A stretch of 64,000 nucleotides of DNA, taken from the NCBI RefSeq assembly GCF_900176335.1, contig NZ_FWXW01000003.1, positions 248,001 through 312,000 of the forward strand, in the 5' to 3' direction. Numbering within the stretch: position 1 is the stretch's first letter; every line of letters starts with the position of its first letter. The DNA comes from Papillibacter cinnamivorans DSM 12816 (GTDB lineage Bacteria; Bacillota; Clostridia; Oscillospirales; Oscillospiraceae). Shown one piece after another: positions 26,513 to 35,495 of the stretch. Made by a program: the position numbers and the translations under genes. The notes beneath the pieces are model-generated. The model did no database searches. It saw only the letters and a list, made by a program, of their open reading frames with translations, and was not told the DNA's origin.

Positions 26513-27682
26513 ATGAAGTATTCCGCCCTGCTGTTTGATTTCGACTTTACCCTGGCCGACGCGTCGGAGGGGATTTTCCAGAGCTATGAATACGGCTTTT
26601 CAAAAATGGGGCTCCCCCTGCCCGCCCGGGACGCCATCCGACAAACCATCGGCATGACGCTGCCGGACGGCTACACCTATCTTACGGGGGATACGGACCC
26701 CGGGCACCGGAGCGAATTTCACGACGCTTTCGTGGCCATGGCGGACAAGGTGATGGTGCCCAACACCCGGTTTTTGCCAGGAGCCGCGGCGCTGCTGGAG
26801 ACGCTCGGCCAAAGAAAGATTCCCGCGGGCATCGTAAGCACCAAGTACAGTCACCGGATCGTGGACTTTCTGGCAGGACTCGGCAAATCCGATCTCGTGG
26901 GCTGTGTGATCGGTCTGGAAAAGGTCAAGGCTCCCAAGCCGGACCCGGACGGTATCCGCCTGGGAATTTCCCTGCTGGGGGCCGCCGGCCCGGTTCTGTA
27001 CGTGGGAGACACCACCATCGACGCCCGGGCGGCGCAGAACGCGGGGGTCGACTTTGCCGCCGTTCTGACGGGAACCACCGCGAGGGAAGCGTTTTCCGCT
27101 TTTCCCTACGTTTATATCGCGGAGGATCTCCCTTCTCTGAGCCGGTGGCTTTTCCGGGAGGAAACCGACGGCGAGGAAGAGCCCCGGGAGCTGTTCCGCA
27201 CGGCAACGGAGGCGGATTTGCCCGATATCGAGCGTCTGGGCGCGGCGGCCAAAGATACTCTGACGGCGGCGGGGATCGCGCAGTGGGACGAGTTTTATCC
27301 CACCGGCGAGGATTTCCGGGAAGATATCCGGGCCGGCGCACTCCATGTTCTGTACCGCGGCGGGCGGCTTGCCGCCATGGCGGCGCTGGACGAATTTCAA
27401 TTGCCGGAATACCGGGAGCCCGACTGGCTTTACCGGGAGGAACGGGCCTGCGTATTCCACCGGCTCTGCGTGGCCCCGGCGCTCCAGGGGACGGGTGTGG
27501 GAAAAGACATGCTCCGGCAAATGGATAGACTGGCCCGATCTTTGGGATACGGAGCCGTCCGCTTGGACGCCTTCAGCCAGAATTCCATATCGCTGCGGCT
27601 GTATGAATCTTCCGGGTATCGAAGGGCGGGGACGGTATACTTTCGCAAGGGCAAGTTCTTCTGCTACGAAAAAAAGCTGTAA
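26513..27682 (+). CDS. HAD phosphatase fused to a GNAT acetyltransferase
   Basis: The 389-residue protein contains two enzymes. Residues 1 to about 215 are a HAD-superfamily phosphatase of the PGP/Gph type: LLFDFDFTLAD (nucleophile Asp), IVSTKYSHRI (motif II Ser/Thr), KPDPDGI (Lys) and VGDTTIDARAAQNAGVDF (acidic motif). Residues from about 228 are a GNAT domain: LFRTATEADLPDIERLG, then VFHRLCVAPALQGTGVGKDML (acetyl-CoA loop) and RLDAFSQNSISLRLYESSGYRRAG. The linker is short and acidic. The fusion suggests that both act on the same or successive small molecules; substrates are unknown. Confidence 0.9.
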   Translation: MKYSALLFDFDFTLADASEGIFQSYEYGFSKMGLPLPARDAIRQTIGMTLPDGYTYLTGDTDPGHRSEFHDAFVAMADKVMVPNTRFLPGAAALLETLGQRKIPAGIVSTKYSHRIVDFLAGLGKSDLVGCVIGLEKVKAPKPDPDGIRLGISLLGAAGPVLYVGDTTIDARAAQNAGVDFAAVLTGTTAREAFSAFPYVYIAEDLPSLSRWLFREETDGEEEPRELFRTATEADLPDIERLGAAAKDTLTAAGIAQWDEFYPTGEDFREDIRAGALHVLYRGGRLAAMAALDEFQLPEYREPDWLYREERACVFHRLCVAPALQGTGVGKDMLRQMDRLARSLGYGAVRLDAFSQNSISLRLYESSGYRRAGTVYFRKGKFFCYEKKL

Positions 27683-27844
27683 GAAAATGCGGCCGCACCC
27701 ATTCCCATGTACAAAGAGCCCCGCGCGCGGTCTGTCCTCCGCCCGTGGGGCCTTATTTTTTTCTTTACGGACAGCAGAAATATTTCCTCCGCTGGTGTAT
27801 ATCTCCGGGGCGTGCAGTCAATAATATCCTCGGAGGTGCAACCA

Positions 27845-28540
27845 ATGAAAAAAATGAATACCGAAAAGCTGCTGGACTTCTTCGGCGGAAAGGGCTTTTA
27901 CATAGTCCTGTTCCTATGCGTGGCGGCAATTGGAATATCGGGCTATCTGCTGCTCTTTTCGAATAACGGTACCGGAGGACAAAGTCTCAGCGCTACGGAC
28001 GACGCAAACGCCGCGGGAGGCGCGGCCACCGTCGTTGTCACCGCGGCGCCCACTGCGGCTCCGCCCACGGTGGCTCCGGCACCCACACCGGTTCCCACCG
28101 CCAAGCCGTCCAAGATTTCCGTTACCCCTGCGGTGGTAGTCTGGCCTCTACGGGGAGAAATCATAACGGCTTTCAGCGTAACGAAGCTTCAGTATAACGA
28201 AACCATGGACGACTGGCGCACCCACGGCGGCATCGATATCGCGGCCGCCCTGGGTACGGAAGTTACGGCGGCCAGTTCCGGCACCGTTTTGCAGGTGATC
28301 AGCGATCCCCTCATGGGAACCACGGTGGTCATCGACCACGGAAGCGGAGTTACCACCGTATACGCCAATCTTCAGGCCACGCCCACCGTGGAGGCATCCG
28401 ACCATGTCTCCGCCGGAGATGTGATCGGCGCGGTGGGGAACACGGCAATCGCGGAGTGCGCCCTGGCGTCGCACCTGCACTTTGAGTTGCGAAAGGACGG
28501 CGTAGCCGCGGATCCCATGGAGTATCTGCCGGAACGGTAA
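27845..28540 (+). CDS. Membrane-anchored M23 (LytM) endopeptidase, SpoIIQ-like
   Basis: The 231-residue protein has a short cytoplasmic tail, one transmembrane helix (about residues 17-38), a Thr/Pro/Ala-rich linker, and a LytM domain from about residue 100. The zinc ligands are present: HGGIDIAA (HxxxD) and SHLHFELR (HxH). The start follows GGAGGTGCAACC. Domain order and size match Clostridial SpoIIQ, the forespore side of the SpoIIQ-SpoIIIAH channel, whose zinc site is intact in clostridia; a general cell-wall hydrolase role is the alternative. Confidence 0.85.
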   Translation: MKKMNTEKLLDFFGGKGFYIVLFLCVAAIGISGYLLLFSNNGTGGQSLSATDDANAAGGAATVVVTAAPTAAPPTVAPAPTPVPTAKPSKISVTPAVVVWPLRGEIITAFSVTKLQYNETMDDWRTHGGIDIAAALGTEVTAASSGTVLQVISDPLMGTTVVIDHGSGVTTVYANLQATPTVEASDHVSAGDVIGAVGNTAIAECALASHLHFELRKDGVAADPMEYLPER

Positions 28541-28576
28541 AAAGCAAAATGCCGCTTTATCCAAACACAAACAATA

Positions 28577-28602
28577 ATCCCCGGACGAAATCGTCCGGGG
28601 AT
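28577..28602. terminator. Bidirectional terminator between the M23 gene and prfB
   Basis: ATCCCCGGACGA and its perfect complement around an AA loop, with A/T-rich flanks (AATA and TATTTATTATTT) on both sides. Confidence 0.88.
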
Positions 28603-28628
28603 ATTTATTATTTCAGGAGAGGAGCGGT

Positions 28629-29753
28629 TCAGGATTTTACCGCCCAGTTGCCGGTGGCCTGGGCCTTCAGATAGGCGTTGATAAATCCGTCCAGGTCGCC
28701 GTCCATCACGGCCCCAATATTGCCCGATTCAAAGCCGGTTCGGTGGTCCTTGGCCAGGGTATAGGGCATGAAAACATAAGAGCGGATCTGGCTGCCCCAT
28801 TCGATGGCCTTCTGCACGCCCTTGATGTCCTCGATCTTATCCAGGTGTTCCCGCTCCTTGATCTCCACCAGCTTGGAGCGGAGCATCCGCATGGCCACCT
28901 CCCGGTTCTGGTGCTGGCTGCGCTCGTTCTGGCAGGCCACCACGATCCCGGTGGGGATATGGGTGATGCGGATGGCGGATTCGGTCTTGTTTACGTGCTG
29001 TCCACCGGCGCCGCCGGAACGGTAGGTATCCACCTTCAGGTCCTCTGAGCGGATGTCGATCTCCACCTCGTCCCCGATCTCGGGCATCACCTCCAGGGCC
29101 GCAAAGGAGGTGTGCCTGCGCCCGGAGGCGTCAAAGGGGGAGATACGCACCAAACGGTGCACCCCGGACTCGCTTTTCAGGTATCCGTAGGCATTTTCCC
29201 CTTGAATGAGAATGACCGCGCTCTTTATACCGGCCTCGTCCCCGTCCAGATAGTCCAGCACCTTGTAGGAAAACCGGTGGCGCTCGGCCCAGCGGACATA
29301 CATGCGGTAGAGCATCTGGGCCCAGTCCTGGGCCTCGGTGCCGCCGGCGCCGGCGTGAAAGGACAGTATGGCGTTGTTTTTATCATACTCCCCAGCGAGC
29401 AGGGTCTGCATCCTCGCTTCCTCCAGATCGCTCTCCAGTTTGGCGTAACCCTCCTCCAGCTCGGGAAGAAGGCTGTCCTCGTCCTCCTCTATTGCCATGG
29501 CGCAGAGGACAGAAAGATCCTCCCACTCCCGGACAAGGCGGGCATGATGCGCAAGCTTGTCTTTGAGCTGCTTGCTCTTCTGGAGCACCTTCTGAGAATT
29601 GTCCAGGTCGTTCCAGAAGCCCTCTTTTCCGCTCTCTTCCTCCAGCGCGGCCAGTTCCCGGCGGGCGCCTTCCAGGTCCAGAGCCTGCCCCAGATCCTCC
29701 AGGTCAGGGCCGAGATTCTGGAGCTTAATTTTATATTCGTCGAATTCTATCAT
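28629..29753 (-). CDS. prfB: Peptide chain release factor 2
   Basis: RF2 reads UGA and UAA stops and triggers peptide release. The 374-residue product has the recognition tripeptide SPF in LVRISPFDASGRRHTSF and the catalytic GGQ in SGGAGGQHVNKTESAIRITH. The whole gene is one continuous frame from MIEFDEYKIKLQNLGP; the in-frame UGA and +1 programmed frameshift near codon 25 found in many prfB genes is absent here (the sequence reads LGQALDLEGARRE). Autoregulation by frameshifting is therefore lost. Confidence 0.96.
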   Translation of the reverse strand: MIEFDEYKIKLQNLGPDLEDLGQALDLEGARRELAALEEESGKEGFWNDLDNSQKVLQKSKQLKDKLAHHARLVREWEDLSVLCAMAIEEDEDSLLPELEEGYAKLESDLEEARMQTLLAGEYDKNNAILSFHAGAGGTEAQDWAQMLYRMYVRWAERHRFSYKVLDYLDGDEAGIKSAVILIQGENAYGYLKSESGVHRLVRISPFDASGRRHTSFAALEVMPEIGDEVEIDIRSEDLKVDTYRSGGAGGQHVNKTESAIRITHIPTGIVVACQNERSQHQNREVAMRMLRSKLVEIKEREHLDKIEDIKGVQKAIEWGSQIRSYVFMPYTLAKDHRTGFESGNIGAVMDGDLDGFINAYLKAQATGNWAVKS

Positions 29754-29919
29754 TGCCGTTTCATTCCTTCTCTGCGCCGCCGGGGTTCCGTTCCGCCGGG
29801 GCTCCCACTTAGTAAAGCGAAGCTTATTATATCCGAAAATGGCCGGCGTGTAAAGCGGATTCGGTTCCGCACCGCCGGTTCCCCGACCCCGGAAGCGGGA
29901 AATATCGTCAGAAGTGCTA

Positions 29920-29948
29920 TTGCCATCCCATCCGGATGTTGCTATAAT
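29920..29948 (+). promoter_or_regulatory. Promoter of ilvE
   Basis: TTGCCA and TATAAT with a 17-base spacer, about 45 bp before the ilvE ATG. The short leader leaves no room for a T-box. Confidence 0.8.
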
Positions 29949-29998
29949 GATGTATTATAATTTATCAGGCACAATGAAAGTCAAGGGGAGGAAGCTGC

Positions 29999-31063
29999 AT
30001 GGAAACCATCCGGGTGGAGCGGGCCAAAACGCTCAAGGAAAAACCGAATCCGGATACCGTAAAATTCGGGGTCAGTTTTACCGATCACATGTTTTTAATG
30101 AACTATGCGGACGGAAAGGGATGGTATGATCCCCGGATCGTACCCTACGGCCCCATTCCGCTGGAGCCTTCCGCCATGGTATTTCACTATGCCCAGGAGA
30201 TTTTCGAGGGATTGAAGGCCTACCGGCGGGCCGACGGGAAGGTCCAGCTCTTCCGGCCCCGGGATAACATCCGCAGGCTGAACACCTCCGCCCAGAGGCT
30301 GTGCATCCCGACGCTGGATGAGGATCTGGCCCTGGAAGCCATCTGCCAGCTGGTACGGCTGGACGAGAGCTGGGTCCCTTCCAAAGAGGGAACCTCCTTA
30401 TACATCCGTCCTTTTATTATCGCCACCGATCCCACCGTGGGCGTTCATTCGTCCCACACCTATCTTTTCGCTGTCATTTTATGCCCTGTGGGATCCTATT
30501 ATCCAGAGGGGATCAATCCGGTGAAGATCTTTGTGGAAACCGAAGATGTCCGGGCCGTCCGGGGCGGGACGGGCTTTGCCAAGACCGGGGGCAACTACGC
30601 CGCCACCATCCGCGCAGCCGAGCGCGCGGGTCAAAAGGGCTTTACCCAGGTCCTCTGGCTGGACGGCGTGGAGCGCAAGTACATCGAGGAAGTCGGCACG
30701 ATGAACGTGCTGTTTAAAATTAACGGCGAGGTGGTCACACCGCCGCTCTCCGGCAGCATTCTCGCGGGCATCACCCGGGACTCCTGTATCCAGCTGCTGC
30801 GCAGCTGGGGCGTTCCGGTTACCGAGCGGAAAATCACGGCGGTGGAGCTTTTCGCAGCGGGCGAATCCGGCGCTCTCGAGGAGGCTTTTGGCAGCGGGAC
30901 CGCAGCCGTCATCTCCCCCATCGGGGAAATGGACTGGGACGGGCGCCGGGTGATCGTTTCCGGCGGCAAGATCGGCCCTCTGTCCCAGCGGCTTTACGAC
31001 ACCCTCACCGGGATACAGTGGGGCAAGGTGCCCGATCCCTTCGGATGGGTGCTGCCTCTGTAA
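29999..31063 (+). CDS. ilvE: Branched-chain amino acid aminotransferase
   Basis: IlvE is a PLP-dependent fold-type IV aminotransferase that makes leucine, isoleucine and valine from their keto acids. The 354-residue size and sequence match the type-II (YbgE-like) form: FGVSFTDHMFLMNY, IFEGLKAYRRADG, GGTGFAKTGGNYAAT, the PLP-lysine segment WLDGVERKYIEEVGTMN, and SGTAAVISPIGE. The start follows GGGAGGAAGC. It is a single-gene unit with its own promoter and a strong terminator. Confidence 0.96.
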   Translation: METIRVERAKTLKEKPNPDTVKFGVSFTDHMFLMNYADGKGWYDPRIVPYGPIPLEPSAMVFHYAQEIFEGLKAYRRADGKVQLFRPRDNIRRLNTSAQRLCIPTLDEDLALEAICQLVRLDESWVPSKEGTSLYIRPFIIATDPTVGVHSSHTYLFAVILCPVGSYYPEGINPVKIFVETEDVRAVRGGTGFAKTGGNYAATIRAAERAGQKGFTQVLWLDGVERKYIEEVGTMNVLFKINGEVVTPPLSGSILAGITRDSCIQLLRSWGVPVTERKITAVELFAAGESGALEEAFGSGTAAVISPIGEMDWDGRRVIVSGGKIGPLSQRLYDTLTGIQWGKVPDPFGWVLPL

Positions 31064-31112
31064 AAGCCTGCACCGGACACCATCCATTTGATTCTGCCCG
31101 AATCCATCTGAT

Positions 31113-31161
31113 TTTAAAAGCTGTCTCGGAATGCCGGCGGCATTCCGAGACAGCTTTTAAA
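31113..31161. terminator. Bidirectional terminator between ilvE and prmA
   Basis: A perfect 23-bp inverted repeat around a 3-base loop, with TTTAAAAGCTGTCTCGG forming the left arm. Oligo-T lies on both sides. Confidence 0.92.
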
Positions 31162-31180
31162 TTTATGCGACGGAACTCCT

Positions 31181-32152
31181 TTATTCGGCCTTTCGAACCA
31201 GGTAGGCCGCCCAGCCTTCCATTTCCCGCTTTTCCCACCGGAAGCCGTTTTGCGTCAAAGCCGCCTCCACCTCATGGGCACGGGTGTCGATAATCCCGGA
31301 ACAGATGAACGCGCCGCGGTCCGCCAGCCAGTCTTCCACCCGGGGAGAAAGGGCCAGGATCACATCGGCAACGATGTTCGCCAGCACGATGTTATACCCT
31401 TTTATATCCGTTTCGCCCAAGAGACCCGGATTTTTCAGCACATCCCCGGAAAAGGCGGAGTACCTGTCCCGGCCGATGCCGTTTAACCCGGCGTTTTCAC
31501 AGGCCACATCCGGAGCCTTGGGATCGATATCCCAGGCCGAGGCGGTACCGGCTCCCAGAAGGAGCGCGGCTATGGACAGGATCCCGCTGCCGCAGCCCAG
31601 ATCCAGCACCCGCTCTCCGCCCGTCACGGTTTCCTCCAGAAACTGCAGGCAGAGCTTCGTGGAAGGATGCATGCCCGTGCCGAAGGTCAGGCCGGGATTC
31701 AATACGACGGAAATGCGGCCCTCTTCCGGCTGCGTATTCTCCCAGGCCGGGACGATCCGCAGCCGCCTGCCCACGGGGAGGGGCTTATAGTACCGCTTCC
31801 AGTTGTTCGCCCAGTCCTCCTCCCTGACGGTTTCCCAGGAGACCGTCAGGGTGCCGGGATCCACTTCCAGTTTTTCAGGCAGAAGGGCAAGCTCCCGGCG
31901 CACCCTGGACAAAAGGGCTCGGCCGTCCCCGTCGCCGGTCACATAGAATTTCAGGCAGCATTTGCCCCGCTTCTGTTCCAGCAGCTCCGGGTCCACATAG
32001 TCCCAGTACTGCCGGTTCTCTTCCAGAAACCGCCTGAAATCCTCTTCGTCTTCTATGACATATCCGGATACCCCGGCGTCCTCCAGCAGCTCCCCCACGG
32101 GAATCAGTCCATATGGAAACATCTCAACGGTCACTTCCAGCCATTCGGACAC
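31181..32152 (-). CDS. prmA: Ribosomal protein L11 methyltransferase
   Basis: PrmA trimethylates lysines of ribosomal protein L11. The 323-residue protein has the N-terminal substrate-binding part (MSEWLEVTVEMFPYGLIPVGELL) and a class I SAM fold: PGLTFGTGMHPSTKLCLQFLE, VLDLGCGSGILSIAALLLGA (SAM loop) and IVLANIVADVILALSP. It is monocistronic, divergent from the 145-residue helical protein. Confidence 0.95.
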   Translation of the reverse strand: MSEWLEVTVEMFPYGLIPVGELLEDAGVSGYVIEDEEDFRRFLEENRQYWDYVDPELLEQKRGKCCLKFYVTGDGDGRALLSRVRRELALLPEKLEVDPGTLTVSWETVREEDWANNWKRYYKPLPVGRRLRIVPAWENTQPEEGRISVVLNPGLTFGTGMHPSTKLCLQFLEETVTGGERVLDLGCGSGILSIAALLLGAGTASAWDIDPKAPDVACENAGLNGIGRDRYSAFSGDVLKNPGLLGETDIKGYNIVLANIVADVILALSPRVEDWLADRGAFICSGIIDTRAHEVEAALTQNGFRWEKREMEGWAAYLVRKAE

Positions 32153-32350
32153 GGTATGTCCTCCTTTTTTATCCTATCCGGCCTTCCACCGGGCAAAGCT
32201 TATTGTATCACAATCCGTTTCCGTTTTCACATACGGCGCCGCGCCGTTTTTTCCTTTCCGGAGCTTTTCTTCCGACGGACAAGTAATTTGCGCCATTTTG
32301 GGTAAATTAATACCGCATTTACAATCACGGAAAGGAGACAATATCCGATT

Positions 32351-32788
32351 ATGAATTTCAATAACGAAGCGGCTCTTCTCTGCGGCGTGTATCACGGGGC
32401 CGATATCGGCTGCGACAGCATCCGGACGCTGCTTCCCAAGGTGAAAAACCCGGAGTTCCGCAGCGATCTGAAGACCCAGTACCAGCAGTATCAGGAAATC
32501 CAGAATCAGGCGGAGGAGCAGCTGAAAACCCTGGGCCAGTGCCCCGAGGCGGCCTCCCTCCCGGCGAAAATGGGAATTATGGCCTCCATTCATCTCAACA
32601 CCCTGGCAAACCGGGAAACCTCCCATCTGGCAAACATGATGATCCAGGGAAGCACCATGGGCATCACGGAAATGACCAAGGCCTTAAACCACTATGGCCC
32701 GGGAGATCCAAAGGTCCGTTCTCTGGCGGAAAATCTGGTGAATACGGAGCAGGGAAACATCGAGCGGATGAAGAAGTATCTCAGCTGA
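32351..32788 (+). CDS. Small helical protein of unknown function (ferritin-like bundle)
   Basis: The 145-residue protein is predicted all-alpha and has no signal peptide. Repeated EF and Q-rich helices (RSDLKTQYQQYQEIQNQAEEQL) and NMMIQGSTMGITEMTKAL resemble small clostridial proteins whose helices look ferritin/rubrerythrin-like, but the E..H iron ligands are not clear. A GGAG lies about 12 bases before the ATG. I cannot assign a function. Confidence 0.8.
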   Translation: MNFNNEAALLCGVYHGADIGCDSIRTLLPKVKNPEFRSDLKTQYQQYQEIQNQAEEQLKTLGQCPEAASLPAKMGIMASIHLNTLANRETSHLANMMIQGSTMGITEMTKALNHYGPGDPKVRSLAENLVNTEQGNIERMKKYLS

Positions 32789-32818
32789 TACTATTTCCAG
32801 ATTAAATAGATGAAACAA

Positions 32819-32859
32819 GTATGGTTGTTCCCCCGCCTCCGGCGGGGGAACAACCATAC
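32819..32859. terminator. Bidirectional terminator, hairpin of a repeated type
   Basis: A perfect 19-bp inverted repeat (GTATGGTTGTTCCCCCGCC arms) around TCC, between the helical protein gene and convergent degV. The GTATGG-to-CCATAC outer arms recur in the hairpin at 35302-35341. Confidence 0.88.
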
Positions 32860-32911
32860 TGCGGCTTTATTCAACAAGGATAAAGCAGAAACGAGCTCTT
32901 TCTTCGCCGGC

Positions 32912-33784
32912 TTACCTGCTGCTGCCCAGGAAAAAGAGGGCCAGGGTATTGGGTCCGGAGTGAGAACCGATCACCGGGCCTACGGGGTTGATGACAAACT
33001 CCTCAACCTGCATTTTCTCCCGGATCATGTCCGCAAGAGTCCGGGCATCCTCCAGGCAGTCCCCGTGACTGATGAACACCGTCTGCTCAGAGGGATTTTG
33101 GGCCGTCTTTTCCATTTCCGCCATCAGGGCTCCCAAAGCCGCTTTACGCCCCCTGGCCTTGCTTACCGGAACCAGCCGCCCTTCGCTGTCCACATGCATG
33201 ACCGGCTTAATATGCATCATGGTGCCGAAAAAGGCCGCAGCCCCGGAGATCCTGCCTCCCCGCTTGAGATGATTCAGATCGTCCACCGTAAACCAGTGGC
33301 AGATACGAAGCTTGTTTTCCTCTACCCAGCGAAAAACCTCCCGGACGCCGTACCCTTTACTCCGCTCCTTCGCAGCCAACCATATAAGCAGGCCCTGCCC
33401 CAGAGAAGCGCTCAAAGTGTCCGATACCAGAATCGTCCTGTCCGGATACTGCAGGGAAAGCTCCTGGGCGGCCATCTTGGCCGCACTGTAGGTATTGCTG
33501 AGAGCAGAGGAAAAGGAGAGGCAGAGAATATCCTGTCCCGCATTCAACAGAGGCTTCATCGCATCCATGTAGGACCCCATGCTTACGGCCGAAGTGACGG
33601 CTCGTTTTTCCGCCCGGAGCTGCTTATAAAATTCGGAAGAGGATATGTCCCGCCCGTCCAGGTAATTGTAATAGGTTTTCCCGTCCAGCTCAACCGCAAG
33701 GGGCAGCACACAGAGATCCATCTCCCCGGCCATCTGGGCCGGAAGGTCGCAGCAGGAATCCGTCATGATAGCAAATTGGTTCAT
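32912..33784 (-). CDS. DegV-family fatty-acid-binding protein
   Basis: DegV proteins bind a fatty acid and, as FakB subunits, present it to the FakA kinase. The 290-residue product shows MNQFAIMTDSCCDLP (serine contacting the carboxylate), the TSAVSMGSY stretch, LSFSSALSNTYSAA, and HLKRGGRISGAAAFFG, a family signature. Its ATG overlaps the stop of the DUF1836 gene (TAATG), so the two are coupled. FakA is not in the window. Confidence 0.93.
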   Translation of the reverse strand: MNQFAIMTDSCCDLPAQMAGEMDLCVLPLAVELDGKTYYNYLDGRDISSSEFYKQLRAEKRAVTSAVSMGSYMDAMKPLLNAGQDILCLSFSSALSNTYSAAKMAAQELSLQYPDRTILVSDTLSASLGQGLLIWLAAKERSKGYGVREVFRWVEENKLRICHWFTVDDLNHLKRGGRISGAAAFFGTMMHIKPVMHVDSEGRLVPVSKARGRKAALGALMAEMEKTAQNPSEQTVFISHGDCLEDARTLADMIREKMQVEEFVINPVGPVIGSHSGPNTLALFFLGSSR

Positions 33785-34365
33785 TACTTTTCTCCCTTAC
33801 GTTTTTTAGACCGCTGTTTTTCTATATTCGAATCATTTGTTCCTGTACCGGAGGACGCCTCCGCGTCCCTCTTTTCCCGTACGATCGCCAGCAGCCTTTC
33901 GCTGACGATTTTCAGCGCGCAACTGGCCACGGCGGTGGTGACCGCCTCCTCCGCCAGGCGGGGTATGTCCCACTGCTCCTCGATCCCGTCGGCAGCTGTT
34001 CCCAGGGATTCATCCAGCGATTCGAGAAATCCCTCGTAAAATGCCCGGAGGTCCCCGTTTTTCGTACCCTCTTCCAGCAGGAGAGCAATATCCCGGACGC
34101 TGAGCACCTGCTTCAGGATGCAAATTTCCATCAGATACGCAAGATGGGCGCGGCTGTACTTTTTCCCATCCGCCCGGGGCATGAGCCCGAATTTGATATA
34201 GTTGTTCACCATCGCGGGGGTCAGTCCGTCTATGCAGAAAATCGACCCCTGGCGGGTCATATAGGTGGTCACCTGATCCATATACAGGCCGATATCCGGA
34301 AGGTTATCCCAATCGGCAGGCCTTTGCCGCTTAATCTGCTCCTTGACGTCAGAAAGTTCCTTCAT
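33784..34365 (-). CDS. DUF1836 protein
   Basis: The 193-residue protein belongs to DUF1836, a Firmicute family with a MerR-like N-terminal helix-turn-helix (IGLYMDQVTTYMTRQ...LTPAMVNNYIKFGLMPRADGKKYSR) followed by a helical region and a lysine-rich tail. A DNA-binding role is plausible from the helix-turn-helix. It is upstream of and coupled to a degV gene, a pairing that suggests control of, or cooperation with, fatty acid binding. Confidence 0.88.
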   Translation of the reverse strand: MKELSDVKEQIKRQRPADWDNLPDIGLYMDQVTTYMTRQGSIFCIDGLTPAMVNNYIKFGLMPRADGKKYSRAHLAYLMEICILKQVLSVRDIALLLEEGTKNGDLRAFYEGFLESLDESLGTAADGIEEQWDIPRLAEEAVTTAVASCALKIVSERLLAIVREKRDAEASSGTGTNDSNIEKQRSKKRKGEK

Positions 34366-34505
34366 AAAAGTCCCTCCGATTTATTCAGACTAGTTTTCTG
34401 TATTCTGTCCCGCTTCACCTATATTATCACATATGTACCGTTCTTGTAAATAACGTTTTATAATTTACATTATCGTATAATATAATATTGTATACTATAT
34501 CTCTC

Positions 34506-34534
34506 TTGACAAAATCCCGCACGCAAGGTACACT
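34506..34534 (+). promoter_or_regulatory. Promoter of the SGNH hydrolase gene
   Basis: A consensus TTGACA, a 17-base spacer and TACACT, with the start site only about 20 nt before the coding region. Confidence 0.82.
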
Positions 34535-34558
34535 GACAGCGAAGGAGGCGGATTGTCC

Positions 34559-35248
34559 ATGGTCTCTCCCATCTGTCTGTTCGGCGATTCCGTTGCCCGG
34601 GGCGTCATATTCGACACAGCCGCGGGCAGATACCGGTTTCTGAAGGCCTGTTTCGCCAGCACCGTGGAACAGGAGCTCCAGGTCCGGGTGGACAATTTCT
34701 CCAAATACGGCTGCACCATTCTTAAGGGCCGTGATCTGATCAAAAAGCACGCTCTGGAACTGGGCGGCTATCCGTACACCGCCCTGGAATTCGGGGGAAA
34801 CGACTGCGATTTCGACTGGACGGACGTATCCCGGCATCCCGACCGGGAACATTATTGCAGGACGCCTCTTCCCGTATTTGAAAAGACCTATCTCGAGATC
34901 ATCGACGAGGTATCGCGCCAGGGCAGCCGTCCCGTGCTCTTTTCCCTGCCTCCCGTCGACCCGGAACGGTACTTTGCGCGAATCTCCCGGGAGCTGAACG
35001 CGGAAAACATTCTGCACTGGCTGGGAGACGTGGGCCACATCTACCGCTGGCACGAAATGTACAATTCCGCCGTCTGCCAGATGGCGTACCGGCTGGGGCT
35101 CCCCCTCATCGATATCCGGAAGGTGTTTCTGGAGAGCAGAAACTGCCTTCAGTATATCTGCGAGGACGGCATCCATCCCAACGCGGAGGGGCACGCCCTC
35201 ATCGCGGAAGTGGTGGAAGGATACGTGAAGCAGTACGGTCCCGCGTAA
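34559..35248 (+). CDS. SGNH/GDSL-type hydrolase
   Basis: SGNH hydrolases cleave esters from lipids or polysaccharides. This 229-residue protein has all four blocks: CLFGDSVARG with the nucleophile serine, a glycine block, FGGNDCDFDW with the asparagine, and DGIHPNAEGHALIAE with the Asp/His pair. No signal peptide is seen, so it probably works inside the cell. The ATG at 34559 is 10 bases after AGGAGG; a TTG two codons earlier is possible but too close. Confidence 0.9.
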   Translation: MVSPICLFGDSVARGVIFDTAAGRYRFLKACFASTVEQELQVRVDNFSKYGCTILKGRDLIKKHALELGGYPYTALEFGGNDCDFDWTDVSRHPDREHYCRTPLPVFEKTYLEIIDEVSRQGSRPVLFSLPPVDPERYFARISRELNAENILHWLGDVGHIYRWHEMYNSAVCQMAYRLGLPLIDIRKVFLESRNCLQYICEDGIHPNAEGHALIAEVVEGYVKQYGPA

Positions 35249-35268
35249 ATCATATTCTTATATTAGAA

Positions 35269-35341
35269 TTCAATAAAAATGTTGACACAACAAGTGAAAC
35301 AGTATGGCTGCCCCCCCGCCTCCGGCGGGGGGCAACCATAC
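35269..35341. repeat. 33-bp dispersed repeat plus GTATGG-type hairpin
   Basis: Bases 35269-35301 (TTCAATAAAAATGTTGAC... ending GTGAAACA) match 43125-43157 at 30 of 33 positions. They run directly into a hairpin (35302-35341) with a GC stem CCCCCCCGCC and GTATGG/CCATAC ends, like the one at 32819. It separates the SGNH gene from convergent mnmE and can act as a terminator. Confidence 0.75.
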
Positions 35342-35495
35342 GTCTTGTTTAATCTTTTGATTGGATAATAGCATTATATGACAAAAGGAGCCTATGCGGA
35401 AAAACCATCCGCACAGGCTTCTTCTTATTTCAGCTTGAAGAAAGAGCAATTTTAATCATCGGGCGGGAATTCCGGACTGCGCCGGGAGCTCTTCC

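Noticed and set aside
34427-35194. 255-codon minus-strand frame
   Set aside because: Antisense to the SGNH hydrolase gene, which has a consensus promoter, a good ribosome site and all catalytic blocks.
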